A stretch of 64,000 nt of DNA from Sphingobacteriaceae bacterium (GCA_013824115.1 PNNG01000026.1:62001-126000); one strand, 5' to 3'. Shown: positions 35,001 through 45,401, numbered from the stretch's first letter. The notes: generated from the letters alone by a model not told the origin. Program-made: numbers and translations.

Positions 35001-37079
35001 TTAGCCACGTAACGGAAGTCTCAAAGTAAATACCGAGCCTTTACCCTCACGAGAATCGGCTGATATTTGACCCTGTAGCATTTCTGCATATTTTCGGGCA
35101 AGGGTTAAGCCAATACCTAATCCTTCGTAGCCGCGGTTGACCTCCATATTGCCAGTTCGAAAAGCTTCAAATATTTCACGTAGGTTCTCTTCTGAAATGC
35201 CTACACCGGTATCTACAATGCGGAAGCAATAGGCAGGCTCACCTGCCCACAGTTCTCGGAGCATTTCAATTTTGACGCTTCCCTTTTCAGTGAATTTGAT
35301 GGCATTTTCAAGTAAACTTTGAAGAATCCGATAAACATAGCGGCTATTTGTCCGTATTTCTTGGTCGCCAGCAAAATTCACTATTTCAAAATGCAGTCCT
35401 TTTGCCATAAAAGTTGGTTCTAATTCATAAAGCAATTTGGTAATGATTTCTTGTGGATCAACTTTCTCCAAGGGCAAAACTCTCCCCGTGGTTTCATAAT
35501 CAGATAACTCGAGAATATCGGTCATGGTTTTACTAAGCCGTTTGCCCGAGTCGAGGAGGTTTTCGGCAACCTGCCTAATTTCTGGTTCTGCAACGTTTTC
35601 GTGCAAGTATTCACCCATACCAATAATGGCATTCAGCGGCTTTCGGAGTTCGTGATTGATGTTAGATAGAAAGAAAGTTTTCAATTGACCTGCTTTTTCA
35701 GCTTGCACCAATGCGGTTTGAAGCTCTTTGGTTCGTAAATCAACTTTGTCTTCTAGGCTTGAGTTTAATTCACGCAATTCTTCCCGATTGCGCTTGGTAA
35801 TATTGAATCGATTGAATAGCAGCAACAAAAAGAGCAAAGAAACGCCAATAGCACCAATGTACACCTTGTTCAAAAGCGATTGCCTGTTCAATAGGGAGGC
35901 CTTTAATGAAGCATCTTTTTGTAATAATGCTATTTCTTGCTCCTTGCGCTCCGTTTCATAGCGTGATTGGTTTTCATTAAGCACTAATTTCCTGGTTTCA
36001 GCTTCAATGCTGTCTTTAACCATCATCAGCTCACGGGTGTAATTCAAACTGAGCTGTAAACTTCCCGTTTTTTCGTGTGCGTCTATCAATAATTGTAGCG
36101 CGCTTCTTTGCACGCCCCGATTAGATGCTGCCCGCGCTATTTCGAGTGCATTTTGAGCTAAATTGATGGTTTCTTTATAATTGCCATTCAGCTTGGCAAC
36201 CCTGGCAAGTCCGTTTAAAGCCTGACCAATGCTGGTAGGATTGGCGATTTCTCTAGCCAGTTGCAGCGATTTGTTTAAATGCTCATTGGCCAAGGCCAGC
36301 TGGTTGGTTTTGATATAGATTTCTCCGAGGTTGAGATACGACGATGCCATACCAAATTTATCGCCCAATTCTTTGTCGATGGCAAAAGCCTCCATATAGG
36401 CATTGATTGCTTTTTCAAGCTCGCCAGTTTCATCGAAAATGACACCCAAGTTGTTGTAGGTATATCCTATACCCATGCGGTTTCCCACTTTTACAAACAT
36501 CTCCTGTGCTTGCTCGTAGTGAATGCGTGCCTGTTCGTACTGTTTCTGGTTAATATAAATATTGCCAATGTTGCAACGCAAACTCGCAATGCCATTCAGT
36601 TGGCCCATGGCCTCTTTGTACTTCAAGGCACGGAGGTAATAATCGAGCGCTTGCTGAAAATTACTGCGATCGTAGTAAATGGTGCCCATGTTCGACAATA
36701 CCGCGCTTATGCCCGCACTGTCTTTCAATAAGTCGTAAAGATCCTGCGCTTTGCGCGCTTCATTGAGAGCTTCTGCCAGTCGGCCTTGCATCCGCAAAGC
36801 ATTGCTAAGCACACTATATGCATCTGCCTTTTGGGTAGGTGTTAGTTGATTTTCGCGGCTGCCGACCAAATCCTGCATCAGTCCTATAGCACTATCTGTA
36901 CTAACCTCGTTGTAGGCTTTGGCCAACTTGATGGTGAGTTCGATAGCTTCTGAGCCCTTGGCAGCATTTAACTGCTTGCGCAAAAGTTCGCGCCGATCTT
37001 GAGCCATGGTACTCGACACCAACCAGCATACACCCATAAGTGTAAGAAAGAGTCTTAATTTTGAGGCCACGTTCAACAA
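35001..37079 (-). CDS. TPR-repeat sensor histidine kinase
   Basis: 692 aa. A signal peptide (ending in TMAQDRR) is followed by six to eight TPR repeats (about 60-370; for example YTYNNLGVIFDETGELEKAI), a membrane helix (VYIGAIGVSLLFLLLLF, about 405-425), a coiled coil, and a kinase core. The H-box reads NHELRKPLNAIIG (Lys replaces the common Thr), the N-box LLENAIKFTEKG, G1 DTGVGI and the G2-type box GYEGLGIGLTLA. No receiver or DNA-binding domain follows. The TPRs would be periplasmic, a layout common in Bacteroidota. No cognate response regulator lies beside it. Confidence 0.93.
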   Translation of the reverse strand: MLNVASKLRLFLTLMGVCWLVSSTMAQDRRELLRKQLNAAKGSEAIELTIKLAKAYNEVSTDSAIGLMQDLVGSRENQLTPTQKADAYSVLSNALRMQGRLAEALNEARKAQDLYDLLKDSAGISAVLSNMGTIYYDRSNFQQALDYYLRALKYKEAMGQLNGIASLRCNIGNIYINQKQYEQARIHYEQAQEMFVKVGNRMGIGYTYNNLGVIFDETGELEKAINAYMEAFAIDKELGDKFGMASSYLNLGEIYIKTNQLALANEHLNKSLQLAREIANPTSIGQALNGLARVAKLNGNYKETINLAQNALEIARAASNRGVQRSALQLLIDAHEKTGSLQLSLNYTRELMMVKDSIEAETRKLVLNENQSRYETERKEQEIALLQKDASLKASLLNRQSLLNKVYIGAIGVSLLFLLLLFNRFNITKRNREELRELNSSLEDKVDLRTKELQTALVQAEKAGQLKTFFLSNINHELRKPLNAIIGMGEYLHENVAEPEIRQVAENLLDSGKRLSKTMTDILELSDYETTGRVLPLEKVDPQEIITKLLYELEPTFMAKGLHFEIVNFAGDQEIRTNSRYVYRILQSLLENAIKFTEKGSVKIEMLRELWAGEPAYCFRIVDTGVGISEENLREIFEAFRTGNMEVNRGYEGLGIGLTLARKYAEMLQGQISADSREGKGSVFTLRLPLRG

Positions 37080-37111
37080 TTCAAGAATAACCCCCGAAAA
37101 TCGTTAATCGC

Positions 37112-37555
37112 TTGTTTAGTCGTATCATTTTTTTTGTGACACTCTGCTTTTATGGCATGAATCGCCCCGTTTCGGCACAACAAGCGCCCATAGGTTCGGA
37201 GCTGGGCTTGAGAATAGGCGCTTTACCCGCATTGAGCTACCGATTTACACCTGCCGAAACACATTTGGTTGAATTGCTTTTTGCGAGAAGCAATCAAAGC
37301 CTGCTTTTTACAGCTTTGTACCAGCAACAACAGCCCTTTGGTCCGGCTGGATTTTATTACCGCTACGGCGGCGGTTTCTCTTTAGGCGGCTGGAATCAGC
37401 GCTTGGTATCGGGCTTTGATATGCAAGTGGGTGCCGATTATTATTTACCGGTGGTACCTGTGGTGGTCAGTCTTGATGTACGGCCTTGGCTGCGGCTTAC
37501 CGGCCTCTTGGAAGCCAGTGGAGAACTGGCGGCTACCGTTCGCTATGTTTTCTAA
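37112..37555 (+). CDS. Small secreted beta-barrel-like protein
   Basis: 147 aa. TTG start at 37112 gives a signal peptide (MFSRIIFFVTLCFYG through PVSAQQ); the internal ATG (residue 16) would remove it. The mature part is beta-rich and aromatic (YRFTPAETHLVELLFA, FYYRYGGGFSLGGW) and ends in VRYVF, a typical outer-membrane C-terminal aromatic. Unknown role. Confidence 0.65.
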   Translation: MFSRIIFFVTLCFYGMNRPVSAQQAPIGSELGLRIGALPALSYRFTPAETHLVELLFARSNQSLLFTALYQQQQPFGPAGFYYRYGGGFSLGGWNQRLVSGFDMQVGADYYLPVVPVVVSLDVRPWLRLTGLLEASGELAATVRYVF

Positions 37556-37733
37556 AGAGAAAAAAAATGCTTTCACCTTGTCATTTCTCTAATTAATTGC
37601 TAAAATTGCCTTCATCAATCGGTTCTAGTCCTTTTAACCGATTCCAATTCCCGATTTTTTCATTTCCGCACCGAGTCAATCGGTCCGTCAAATCAGGTCG
37701 GGAACACCCCAATTCTATTTCAACACCCAAAGC

Positions 37734-39470
37734 GTGACTGAGAAAAAACAACGTGGTCGCCCCAAAGCACCAGCTGCTGCGGAAGTAGCCCCCGCCGAAG
37801 AATCGGCAACCGCAAAGCGTCGCGGCCGTCCCAAAAAAGAGGAAACCGCCCGTCCCGAATTATTTGATGCTGCAACCGCTGCTTTCGATGCCGAAGTGAG
37901 TTACGAGCCCGTAGCCGACGAGCCTGAAGTGCCCGTAATGCCCGCAGCCGAAGCCACTACAGCATCGGAAGTTGAAGCCGCAGAAACCAACGAAGCACCT
38001 GCTCCGACTGAGTCAAACGAACAGCGCCCACCATTCGAACGACGCAACCGCGAGTTCAGAGAGCGCGACAACCGTGAGCGTGAACCTCGTGAGCATAGAG
38101 AAAACAGAGAAGTCCGAGAACAACGTGAACCGCGAGAAAACCGCGAACTACGTGAACCACGCGAAGCGCGTGAGCCCCGCGAAGGCCGCGAAAACCGCGA
38201 AGCCAGAGAAGGACGAGAAGTTCGTGAAAACCGCGAACCTCGCGAAAACCGGGAACCTCGCGAAAACCGGGAACCTCGCGAAAACCGCGATAATCGCCGT
38301 GAATTCCGCGAAAACCGCGAACAAAACCCTCGTCCCGAACGCCAACAATACGCCTTCGAAAACATTGTTAGCCACGAAGGGGTACTCGAAATGATGCCAG
38401 ATGGTTATGGTTTCTTGCGCTCGGCCGATTACCACTACCTCTCTTCACCCGATGACGTGTATGTGGCTCCACACCAAATCAAATCATACAGCCTCAAAAC
38501 CGGCGATACAGTGAAAGGCAATGTACGTCCACCCAAAGAAGGCGAGAAGTACTTTGCGCTTACCCGCATTGAGTCGATCAATGGCCTTACCCCGCAAGAA
38601 ATTCGCGACCGGGTGCCTTTCGACTTCCTTACACCCCTGTTTCCCAACGAGCGGCTCAAGCTGAGCAATAGGCCCGAGAACCTGAGCATGCGCATCATGG
38701 ACCTCTTTACACCCATCGGAAAAGGACAACGCGGACTCATTGTGGCCCAGCCTAAAACCGGTAAGACCTTCTTGCTGAAAGATGTGGCGAACGCCATTGC
38801 GCACAACCACCCCGAAGTGTACCTGATTATCCTCCTTATCGACGAGCGCCCCGAAGAAGTAACAGATATGGCTCGCTCGGTAAAGGCCGAAGTGGTGGCC
38901 TCTACCTTCGATGAGCCCGCTGACCGTCACGTAAAAGTGGCCAACATCGTACTTGAAAAAGCCAAGCGCCTGGTAGAATGCGGTCACGATGTGGTGATTT
39001 TACTCGACTCGATTACCCGCTTAGCCCGCGCCTACAATACAGTGCAGCCGGCATCCGGTAAAATCCTGTCGGGTGGTGTAGATGCTAACGCCCTCCACAA
39101 ACCGAAGCGCTTCTTTGGAGCTGCCCGCAAAATCGAAAATGGCGGATCACTTACCATTTTGGCAACCGCCCTCATCGACACCGGTTCAAAAATGGACGAA
39201 GTCATCTTCGAAGAATTTAAGGGTACCGGCAACATGGAATTGCAGCTCGACCGCAAATTGTCGAACAAGCGCATCTATCCGGCCATCGATGTGGTGGCGT
39301 CGAGCACCCGCCGCGAAGACCTGTTGCTTGACCGCGATGAGTTGAAGAAAATGTACATCCTCCGCAATCACCTTTCAGACATGACTTCACAGGAATCGAT
39401 GGAGCTGCTGCTGCAAAACATGCGCGGCACTTTTTCCAACGAAGAATTCCTGATGTCGATGAACCATTAA
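37734..39470 (+). CDS. rho: Transcription termination factor Rho
   Basis: 578 aa against about 420 for E. coli Rho. RNA-dependent ATPase that ends transcription. The N-terminal 200 residues are an extra region: AT-hook-like RGRPK motifs at the very start, an acidic-Ala section, then a long NRE/PRE/REx repeat tract (about 110-200). Then come the RNA-binding domain ([15 protein letters not shown]), Walker A AQPKTGKT, Walker [17 protein letters not shown] and the R-loop [12 protein letters not shown]-type block. Start is GTG at 37734. Long disordered N-terminal insertions are known in Bacteroidota Rho and are thought to influence RNA binding or condensation. Single gene with its own terminator. 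Confidence 0.97.
   Translation: MTEKKQRGRPKAPAAAEVAPAEESATAKRRGRPKKEETARPELFDAATAAFDAEVSYEPVADEPEVPVMPAAEATTASEVEAAETNEAPAPTESNEQRPPFERRNREFRERDNREREPREHRENREVREQREPRENRELREPREAREPREGRENREAREGREVRENREPRENREPRENREPRENRDNRREFRENREQNPRPERQQYAFENIVSHEGVLEMMPDGYGFLRSADYHYLSSPDDVYVAPHQIKSYSLKTGDTVKGNVRPPKEGEKYFALTRIESINGLTPQEIRDRVPFDFLTPLFPNERLKLSNRPENLSMRIMDLFTPIGKGQRGLIVAQPKTGKTFLLKDVANAIAHNHPEVYLIILLIDERPEEVTDMARSVKAEVVASTFDEPADRHVKVANIVLEKAKRLVECGHDVVILLDSITRLARAYNTVQPASGKILSGGVDANALHKPKRFFGAARKIENGGSLTILATALIDTGSKMDEVIFEEFKGTGNMELQLDRKLSNKRIYPAIDVVASSTRREDLLLDRDELKKMYILRNHLSDMTSQESMELLLQNMRGTFSNEEFLMSMNH
38227..38290 (+). repeat. 18-bp tandem repeat in the rho insertion
   Basis: Three and a half copies of an 18-bp unit (38227, 38245, 38263, 38281) encode NREPRE repeats. 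The units differ only by a C/G change, showing recent slippage. Confidence 0.9.
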
Positions 39471-39487
39471 CCGATTGCCGTCAACAT

Positions 39488-39512
39488 GAAAACCCGCTTT
39501 TGGCGGGTTTTC
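39488..39512 (+). terminator. Terminator after rho
   Basis: GAAAACCCGC and GCGGGTTTTC pair around TTTTG, 17 bases after the rho stop. The reverse orientation also has a T-rich tail and may serve the S9 peptidase. Confidence 0.8.
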
Positions 39513-39547
39513 GTGTTTTTGAGCACGTATGAAATGGTTAAGAAGGC

Positions 39548-41875
39548 TTACTGCGGAAGCAAGTGCTTGTTGAAATGCGCCAAAATGCGTCGGTATTCAT
39601 CGGTCCAGGAGCTGCTTTCAACAAAGCCATGATCTTCAACCGGGTAGGCAATAAGCTCCCAATTGGTTTTGCCGGTTTCGATAAGCCGTTGGCTGTAGCG
39701 CACAACATCCTGGTAATGCACGTTCACATCCACCACGCCGTGTAACATGAGCAAAGGGGCCGAAAGTTGCGGGGCAAAGAAAATGGGCGAACTGCGACGA
39801 AATGCCAGCGAATCGGTTTCGGGGGTATTGAGGATATTGCTGGTGTAACCGTGGTTGTAATGCGCCCAGTCGGTTACCGAACGCAAGGCAGCCCCGCAGG
39901 CAAAGGTGCCGGGTGGGGTAGTGGTGAGCGCCATGAGGGTGATGAATCCGCCGTAAGACCCGCCGTAAATGCCGATTCGCTTGGCATCTACCCCTTGCTC
40001 GGCCGCCAAATAGCGAGCTCCATCTACCTGGTCTTGCAAATCGCGGCCGCCCATGTAGCGGTAAATGGCGGTACGCCAGTCGCGACCATAACCCGCTGAG
40101 GCACGGTAATCGATGTCCAATACAGTATATCCCTGCTCAGCCAGCAAGTGGTGGAACATGTATTCACGGTAATACTGGCTCCACCACTGATGCACATTTT
40201 GCAGGTATCCGGCTCCGTGCACAAAAATGACTGCCGCTCCATTGCTTTTGCCGGTTGGTTTATAGATGCGGGCAGGCACTTGTGCGCCATCGGAGGCTGG
40301 AATTTCCACAATTTCAGGCACACGCCAAGGGTAGGCAGCAAATGCCACCGTTTGGCTTTGGGTGATGGATTTAGCTATTGCCCCGGGCTGATTGGCTTGC
40401 ACATACAATTCGGTGGGTCGGTTGGCAGTGGAGTGGAGGATGGCCAGCCACTTTTCATCGGGCGACAGCGTTGCTTCGTGCTTGCCGCGGCCAGTGGTGA
40501 GTCGGGTCATTTCGCCTCCTTTCACTGGCAAGCGGTAAAAGTGCTGTTCAAATGGACTCTCTCGGTTGCTGTGCAGGTAAAAAAACTGTCGGTTGCTGCT
40601 TAACTGTACATTCAGTACTTCAAATTTGCCTGAAGTAAGTGCGCGTGTGCTTTTGTTCGAGACATGGAAAGCATAAAGGTGCGAAAAGCCTGTTTTTTCG
40701 CTTTGGAACCAACATTCCTGCTCGTTGAGCCAGCCGAGTGAGCCGGCGTTGATGCCAGGACCACCAATCCAAGCTGTATCGCTTTGGTGGTCGACCATTT
40801 GCCAGCTCACTTGGGCAGCATCTACCACCACCAGCCAGCGGTCTTTGTTGTCATTCGATCGCATTTGTACCAGGGCAAGCTTGCCTGAGGGGTTAAAAAC
40901 AGGCCAAGAGATGCTGAAAGTACGCTCGTTTTTGAGGGTATCTGCATCGTTCTTACGCATAAACGCGGGTTTTTGACGGATTGCCGGCAAATGGCTGAAC
41001 GTGAGGTAGCGCACCGAATCGGTTTCGCTGTCGTATATGCCATATCGCTGGATGCCGGCCTTTTCGCTGCCTACTTTGGCCCGGGTAGGAAGGTCTTGGG
41101 TATAGCCTGAGGCATCCATGTAATCGGGTATCTCGGTGCGTTTGCTTTCGGTGGGGGTGGAGAGTGCAAAGTGGATGTAGCGGCCGTCGGGACTGGCTTC
41201 CGACCACAGCAGCCTGTCAGCCCCCTGGTAAATGGCTTTGGGCAGCTTCATTGCCAGGCGTTCGCGGCGGGCTTCGAGGCTGTCGGCCACCTTTTTCCGC
41301 TTACTCAGCACATCAAAAAGTTGGTACTGCTCTTCTCGCAGCCGATCGGTTTTGTCTTTTTCGGCCGCTTTGCCGCTTTGGAATTGGGTGAGTTGGCGGC
41401 TACTGCCCTCGCGGGTAGACCATGCGAACCATTGTCCCCCGCTTTGGTACAAAAGGGCATCACCCTTTGCTGTGAAGCGGGGTCGACTTACGCTCAGCAA
41501 CTGGCGGGTGAGCTGAATGGGCTTACTGCCGGCATCGCGCTGGTAGAATAACTGGCCTTGTTTCACCCAGGCTTGTTGGCGGCGGTCGTTGTCGAAGACA
41601 CGTTCGGCGGTTTGTAAGGCAGCCACCTCTTCTTCTTTGAGTTTCCGTGGTTTTTGGCCAGAGGCGTTGCTGGCATACACCTCTGCGAGCAAGGTCGAAT
41701 CACGTTTCCAGTCGAAATACAATGCCTTGCTATCGGCACTCCAACGCGGATTTTCAGGCGAATGGCCGATGAAGTCGTAGCCTTGCATGAGTGTTTCGAG
41801 GGGAGGAAGGGTTTGAGCAAGGCCAGAGCTGCCAAAAAACAGGGCGGTGAAGAGCAGGTTGAGGAGGTGCTTCAT
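39548..41875 (-). CDS. S9 family serine peptidase (DPP IV / prolyl oligopeptidase type)
   Basis: 775 aa, secreted by a signal peptide ending in SSGLAQ. An N-terminal beta-propeller (about 30-500) is followed by an alpha/beta-hydrolase domain. The catalytic Ser is in IYGGSYGGF, the Asp in GVVDVNVHYQD and the His in PVEDHGFV. DWRTAIYRYMGGRDLQDQVDGA and RASAGYGRDW are standard S9 blocks. It should cleave small peptides, probably in the periplasm or attached to the outer membrane. Stands alone; a terminator of the neighbouring mutase lies upstream. Confidence 0.95.
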   Translation of the reverse strand: MKHLLNLLFTALFFGSSGLAQTLPPLETLMQGYDFIGHSPENPRWSADSKALYFDWKRDSTLLAEVYASNASGQKPRKLKEEEVAALQTAERVFDNDRRQQAWVKQGQLFYQRDAGSKPIQLTRQLLSVSRPRFTAKGDALLYQSGGQWFAWSTREGSSRQLTQFQSGKAAEKDKTDRLREEQYQLFDVLSKRKKVADSLEARRERLAMKLPKAIYQGADRLLWSEASPDGRYIHFALSTPTESKRTEIPDYMDASGYTQDLPTRAKVGSEKAGIQRYGIYDSETDSVRYLTFSHLPAIRQKPAFMRKNDADTLKNERTFSISWPVFNPSGKLALVQMRSNDNKDRWLVVVDAAQVSWQMVDHQSDTAWIGGPGINAGSLGWLNEQECWFQSEKTGFSHLYAFHVSNKSTRALTSGKFEVLNVQLSSNRQFFYLHSNRESPFEQHFYRLPVKGGEMTRLTTGRGKHEATLSPDEKWLAILHSTANRPTELYVQANQPGAIAKSITQSQTVAFAAYPWRVPEIVEIPASDGAQVPARIYKPTGKSNGAAVIFVHGAGYLQNVHQWWSQYYREYMFHHLLAEQGYTVLDIDYRASAGYGRDWRTAIYRYMGGRDLQDQVDGARYLAAEQGVDAKRIGIYGGSYGGFITLMALTTTPPGTFACGAALRSVTDWAHYNHGYTSNILNTPETDSLAFRRSSPIFFAPQLSAPLLMLHGVVDVNVHYQDVVRYSQRLIETGKTNWELIAYPVEDHGFVESSSWTDEYRRILAHFNKHLLPQ

Positions 41876-41898
41876 GGGCTAAAGATAGCAGGCAGCAC

Positions 41899-41929
41899 AA
41901 AAAAAGGGAGGCCGATCTGACCTCCCTTT
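41899..41929 (-). terminator. Terminator after the phosphohexomutase gene
   Basis: AAAGGGAGG (41903-41911) pairs with CCTCCCTTT (41921-41929); on the minus strand the stem is followed by a U-run of seven. Confidence 0.9.
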
Positions 41930-41946
41930 GCTTGGTTCGGGCTCTA

Positions 41947-43680
41947 TCAAATGATTTCCTGCTTGATGCGCTCTATAATGGCATCTAATTCGGCCAACTT
42001 GGCATTATACAATTTCACATCGGCCAACTGGGTGTTGAGGCTGATGTAGTATTTGATTTTGGGTTCGGTACCGCTCGGACGGGCCGAAATGATGCCGCCA
42101 TTTTCGGTGATAAACTGCATCACGTTTGATTTGGGCAGGTCGATAGGCCAGGTTTTGCCGGTGCGCAAATCGGTTTCAATGCGTTGCTCATAATCCTTCA
42201 CCCGCATGATGTTCATGCCGGCCAGGGTTTTAGGTGGATTGGCACGGTAACCAGCCATGAGCTCCTGGATTTCTTCAGCACCCCGTTTGCCAGCTTTGGT
42301 GAACGACAACAAGGCTTCTTTGTACAAACCGTATTCGCGGTAAATGTCGATCAGCACCTCATACAGGCTCTTGCCCTTGTTTTTGTAGTGTGCACACATT
42401 TCGGCCAGCATGGTGCAGCCTACCACGGCGTCTTTGTCGCGCACATGGTCGCCAACGAGGTAACCATAACTTTCTTCGCAACCGGCAATGAAGGTTTTTT
42501 GGCCTTGCAGTTGGGTCATGAGGGCGCCAATGAATTTAAAGCCAGTGAGGGTATTGTAGCAAGTCACCCCTTTGCTTTCGGCCATTTTGTCGATGAGGTA
42601 GGTGGTTACCACGGTTTTGATGATGTACTCGTTTCCGTTAAGCATGCCCTTGCTTTCCCACTGGTTGAGCAGGTAGTAAAAGAGGAGGCTTCCGGTTTGG
42701 TTGCCATTGAGCAGAATGTATTCGCCTTGCGGATTGCGGATGGCAATGCCTACGCGGTCGGCATCGGGGTCGGTAGCCATTACAATGTCGGCACCCACAG
42801 CCTCGGCCTTACGCAGGGCGAGCGTCATGGCTTCGTGCTCTTCGGGATTCGGATAAACCACCGTGGGGAAGTTGCCATCGGGGATGCATTGCTCCTCCAC
42901 CAGGTGCACATTGGTAAAGCCCAATTGCTTGAGTGCGCGGGGAACAATGTCAACCGCGGTGCCATGGATGGGCGAAAATACAATCGACAAATCGTGCTGG
43001 GCTGCAATGGCTTCACGGTCGATGCTTACTTTGGCGATGGTATCGATGAAGAGCTTGTCGATTTCGGCACCGATGCGTTCAATCAATTCGGGACGGGCCA
43101 TGAACTTGATTTGCGCAACATCGGTGATTTTCATCACCTCACCAATGATGTTTTTATCGTGCGGGGCGATGATTTGGCCACCATCGTTCCAATAAGCCTT
43201 AAAGCCGCTATACTCTTTGGGATTGTGAGAAGCCGTCAGCATCACGCCGCTTTGGCACCCGAGGTGACGGATGGCAAACGACAGTTCGGGAGTAGGTCGT
43301 AAAGCGTCGAAAAAGTATACTTTGATGCCATTTGCTGAAAATACATCGGCTACAATTTGGGCGAAAATGGTGGCGTTGTTGCGTGAATCGTGCGCTAAAG
43401 CGACTTTAATTTCCTGCCCCGGGAATTGCTGCAGCAGATAATTGCTGAGGCCCTGGGTAGCTGCGCCAATGGTATATTTATTCATGCGGTTGGTGCCTAC
43501 TCCCATGATGCCACGCATACCCCCTGTACCGAATTCTAGATCGCGGTAAAAAGCATCAATAATAGCATCGGCATCGTTGCTCTGGAGCAGGGCTTGTACG
43601 CCTGCTTTGGTATCGGCATCATAGTCGCCATCGAGCCAGGCTTGCGCACGGGCCAAGGTGGCTGCATCTATCTTATTCAT
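41947..43680 (-). CDS. Phosphoglucomutase/phosphomannomutase family enzyme
   Basis: 577 aa, the length of the PGM/PMM type that includes phosphopentomutase-like PgcA. Catalyses transfer of phosphate between C1 and C6 of a hexose (glucose or mannose). The active Ser is in MLTASHNPKEYSG, the metal-binding loop is ATDPDADRVGIA, the sugar-binding loop is GCEESYGYLVG, and the phosphate-binding loop near the C-terminus is SARPSGTEPKIKYY. All four signatures are intact. Monocistronic. The exact sugar specificity cannot be told from sequence. Confidence 0.95.
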   Translation of the reverse strand: MNKIDAATLARAQAWLDGDYDADTKAGVQALLQSNDADAIIDAFYRDLEFGTGGMRGIMGVGTNRMNKYTIGAATQGLSNYLLQQFPGQEIKVALAHDSRNNATIFAQIVADVFSANGIKVYFFDALRPTPELSFAIRHLGCQSGVMLTASHNPKEYSGFKAYWNDGGQIIAPHDKNIIGEVMKITDVAQIKFMARPELIERIGAEIDKLFIDTIAKVSIDREAIAAQHDLSIVFSPIHGTAVDIVPRALKQLGFTNVHLVEEQCIPDGNFPTVVYPNPEEHEAMTLALRKAEAVGADIVMATDPDADRVGIAIRNPQGEYILLNGNQTGSLLFYYLLNQWESKGMLNGNEYIIKTVVTTYLIDKMAESKGVTCYNTLTGFKFIGALMTQLQGQKTFIAGCEESYGYLVGDHVRDKDAVVGCTMLAEMCAHYKNKGKSLYEVLIDIYREYGLYKEALLSFTKAGKRGAEEIQELMAGYRANPPKTLAGMNIMRVKDYEQRIETDLRTGKTWPIDLPKSNVMQFITENGGIISARPSGTEPKIKYYISLNTQLADVKLYNAKLAELDAIIERIKQEII

Positions 43681-43758
43681 GGTGATTCAATTGCGGTTTA
43701 GCGCTCCGAAGTTCGTGATTTTTTCATGCGCTGCGTAAAGAAACAGCATTTTTACGCC

Positions 43759-44484
43759 TTAATTTTCGGCTGTGTTCTTAGGCTTTATTTTGCCGTATTT
43801 CAGCGTGTACCACCAACTGGCAAAAGGATAAGGCATTTCCTTAAAATAAGGCTTTTTGCAGTGGTACTTGGCAATCATTTCGTCGCATTCTTGCTGAGCA
43901 GGTGTTTTTAGCAATTTATACAGGCTGCGGCCACCTACTGGTTTCGAATGCCAAACCGCAATCTGATCGAGCACTCCTATGCCTTTGCGCCCCAGCAATT
44001 CAGTCCACGCCAAATCATAACCCCAACTGCTTTGGTTTTCCTTGAAAGTGGAGAGCAACTTTTTAACGGTATCACGGGTCATGAGCGGACACATCACTTC
44101 TACATGGCTCACGCGTCGATACCCCTTGCCTTTTTGCAGCAATACACGCCAGCTGTGGTGGCTGTTGTGGGTGAGGGCAGGTTGTGCAAGTACAAAAGGT
44201 CCTTGGGCAAAGAGCTCAAAAAGCTGGTTGATGTCGGCGGTGGTGGTGACAATGTCGTCGTCGGGGAACCAAAAATAATCGTATTGATCGATCAGCTCGG
44301 GAAGAAAATCGGCCAGCATATGCCATTTGAAGCCGCGCAAATGCTGATGGTAGGTCGATGCAGGTCGGTTGGCCACGCCTTCAGCCGTATAATCGAGCAA
44401 TGCCAAATCAAAATGCGCTTCGCCCTGCACCCAGTCTTGGATAACATGATCGTGTCCGATGGGTGCGGCAACCAGGCATTTCAT
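43759..44484 (-). CDS. DUF707-like putative glycosyltransferase
   Basis: 241 aa from the ATG at 44484 (MKCLVAAPIG). The sequence contains a DXD-like acidic block FWFPDDDIVTT preceded by YDYFW, then a W-rich C-terminal domain with HSKPVGGRSLY. This resembles DUF707, related to GT-A-fold glycosyltransferases. No signal peptide. Function not proven; a sugar transferase is inferred. The leftmost 20 residues are basic (KYGKIKPKN). It lies just downstream of the SDR gene, with 24 bases between. Confidence 0.75.
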   Translation of the reverse strand: MKCLVAAPIGHDHVIQDWVQGEAHFDLALLDYTAEGVANRPASTYHQHLRGFKWHMLADFLPELIDQYDYFWFPDDDIVTTTADINQLFELFAQGPFVLAQPALTHNSHHSWRVLLQKGKGYRRVSHVEVMCPLMTRDTVKKLLSTFKENQSSWGYDLAWTELLGRKGIGVLDQIAVWHSKPVGGRSLYKLLKTPAQQECDEMIAKYHCKKPYFKEMPYPFASWWYTLKYGKIKPKNTAEN

Positions 44485-44508
44485 GCCGCAAATATGCACA
44501 ATCTCTTC

Positions 44509-45318
44509 CTATCCCAACAAGCTGGCCATCTTTTTGGCAATGAAGCGGGTGGCAAAGGCAGGATGAAAGCGGTAAAGCTTGTCGAGAAAGGCGGCGTCGC
44601 TGCCCACCAGCACCCTGAAGCGGTTGGCTTCCACCGCGTCGAGCAGGATGTTGGCTGCTTTTTCGGCGGGAAGGGCTTTGAACTGCTTGGCGGCTTTTTC
44701 GGCGGCGAGACCACCCGGTGCCTGCACCCCCGAATTGGTGGTGATGTTGGTGGCAATGGCACCGGGAAAAGCCACCGTTACATGAACCGGCGTGTGCTGA
44801 AGCTCAGCAAAAAGCGCTTCGGTGAAGAGTTTGACGGCTGCCTTAGCCGCTCCGTAAATGGCTTGTCCGGGCACCGGCAAGAAGCCACCCATACTCGAAA
44901 TATTCAATATATGCGCCTCAGGCCGCTGCATGAGTTGGGGCAGAAAGGCACGGGTCATCCACAGGGTGCCGTATAAATTCACGTCCATTACCCGCTGAAT
45001 GGCCGATTCGTCGAGGTCAGCCACTTTCACAAAGGGCTGTATGATGCCGGCGTTGTTAATGAGGCCATCTATGCTGCCATGTGCGGCCAACACTTGCTGG
45101 GGCAGGGCTTCTACCCCGGCACGGTGGGTGATGTTGAGTTCATGTAGCGATAAACGACTGGCCATGCTGCCAGCCAGGATGCGGGTTTCTTCGAGGCTGT
45201 TGGGGTGCATGTCGACCGCAGCTACCCGGCCGCCGCGGCGCAAAATTTCTAGCACCAGGGCGCGGCCTATGCCACTGCCCCCTCCCGTAACCACCCAGGT
45301 TTTGTGTTGTACTTTCAT
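44509..45318 (-). CDS. Short-chain dehydrogenase/reductase
   Basis: 269 aa. NAD(P)-binding TGGGSGIGRA near the N-terminus, a second-strand VDMHPN, NNAG at about 87, Ser (NISSMGG) and the catalytic YGAAK with its Lys. A classical SDR with no membrane segment. The C-terminal region after FPGAIATNI is family-like. The substrate cannot be inferred. The next gene upstream is 83 bases away, so it may have its own promoter. Confidence 0.93.
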   Translation of the reverse strand: MKVQHKTWVVTGGGSGIGRALVLEILRRGGRVAAVDMHPNSLEETRILAGSMASRLSLHELNITHRAGVEALPQQVLAAHGSIDGLINNAGIIQPFVKVADLDESAIQRVMDVNLYGTLWMTRAFLPQLMQRPEAHILNISSMGGFLPVPGQAIYGAAKAAVKLFTEALFAELQHTPVHVTVAFPGAIATNITTNSGVQAPGGLAAEKAAKQFKALPAEKAANILLDAVEANRFRVLVGSDAAFLDKLYRFHPAFATRFIAKKMASLLG

Positions 45319-45401
45319 GGTGTATGGTTTTAAAGGCCTTTTTGCAGCGCGACCTTCGCGTTACACCGAAAGTTAACAAAATGGATGAAATTATCCAAAT
45401 A

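Noticed and set aside
38227-38290. CRISPR-like array
   Set aside because: Regular 18-bp units with no spacers, inside the rho coding frame.
37901-38365. Ser/Arg-rich 154-aa minus-strand frame opposite rho
   Set aside because: Composition arises from the NRE/PRE repeats of rho read in reverse.
42184-43302. 372-aa frame opposite the phosphohexomutase gene
   Set aside because: Antisense shadow of a clearly conserved gene.
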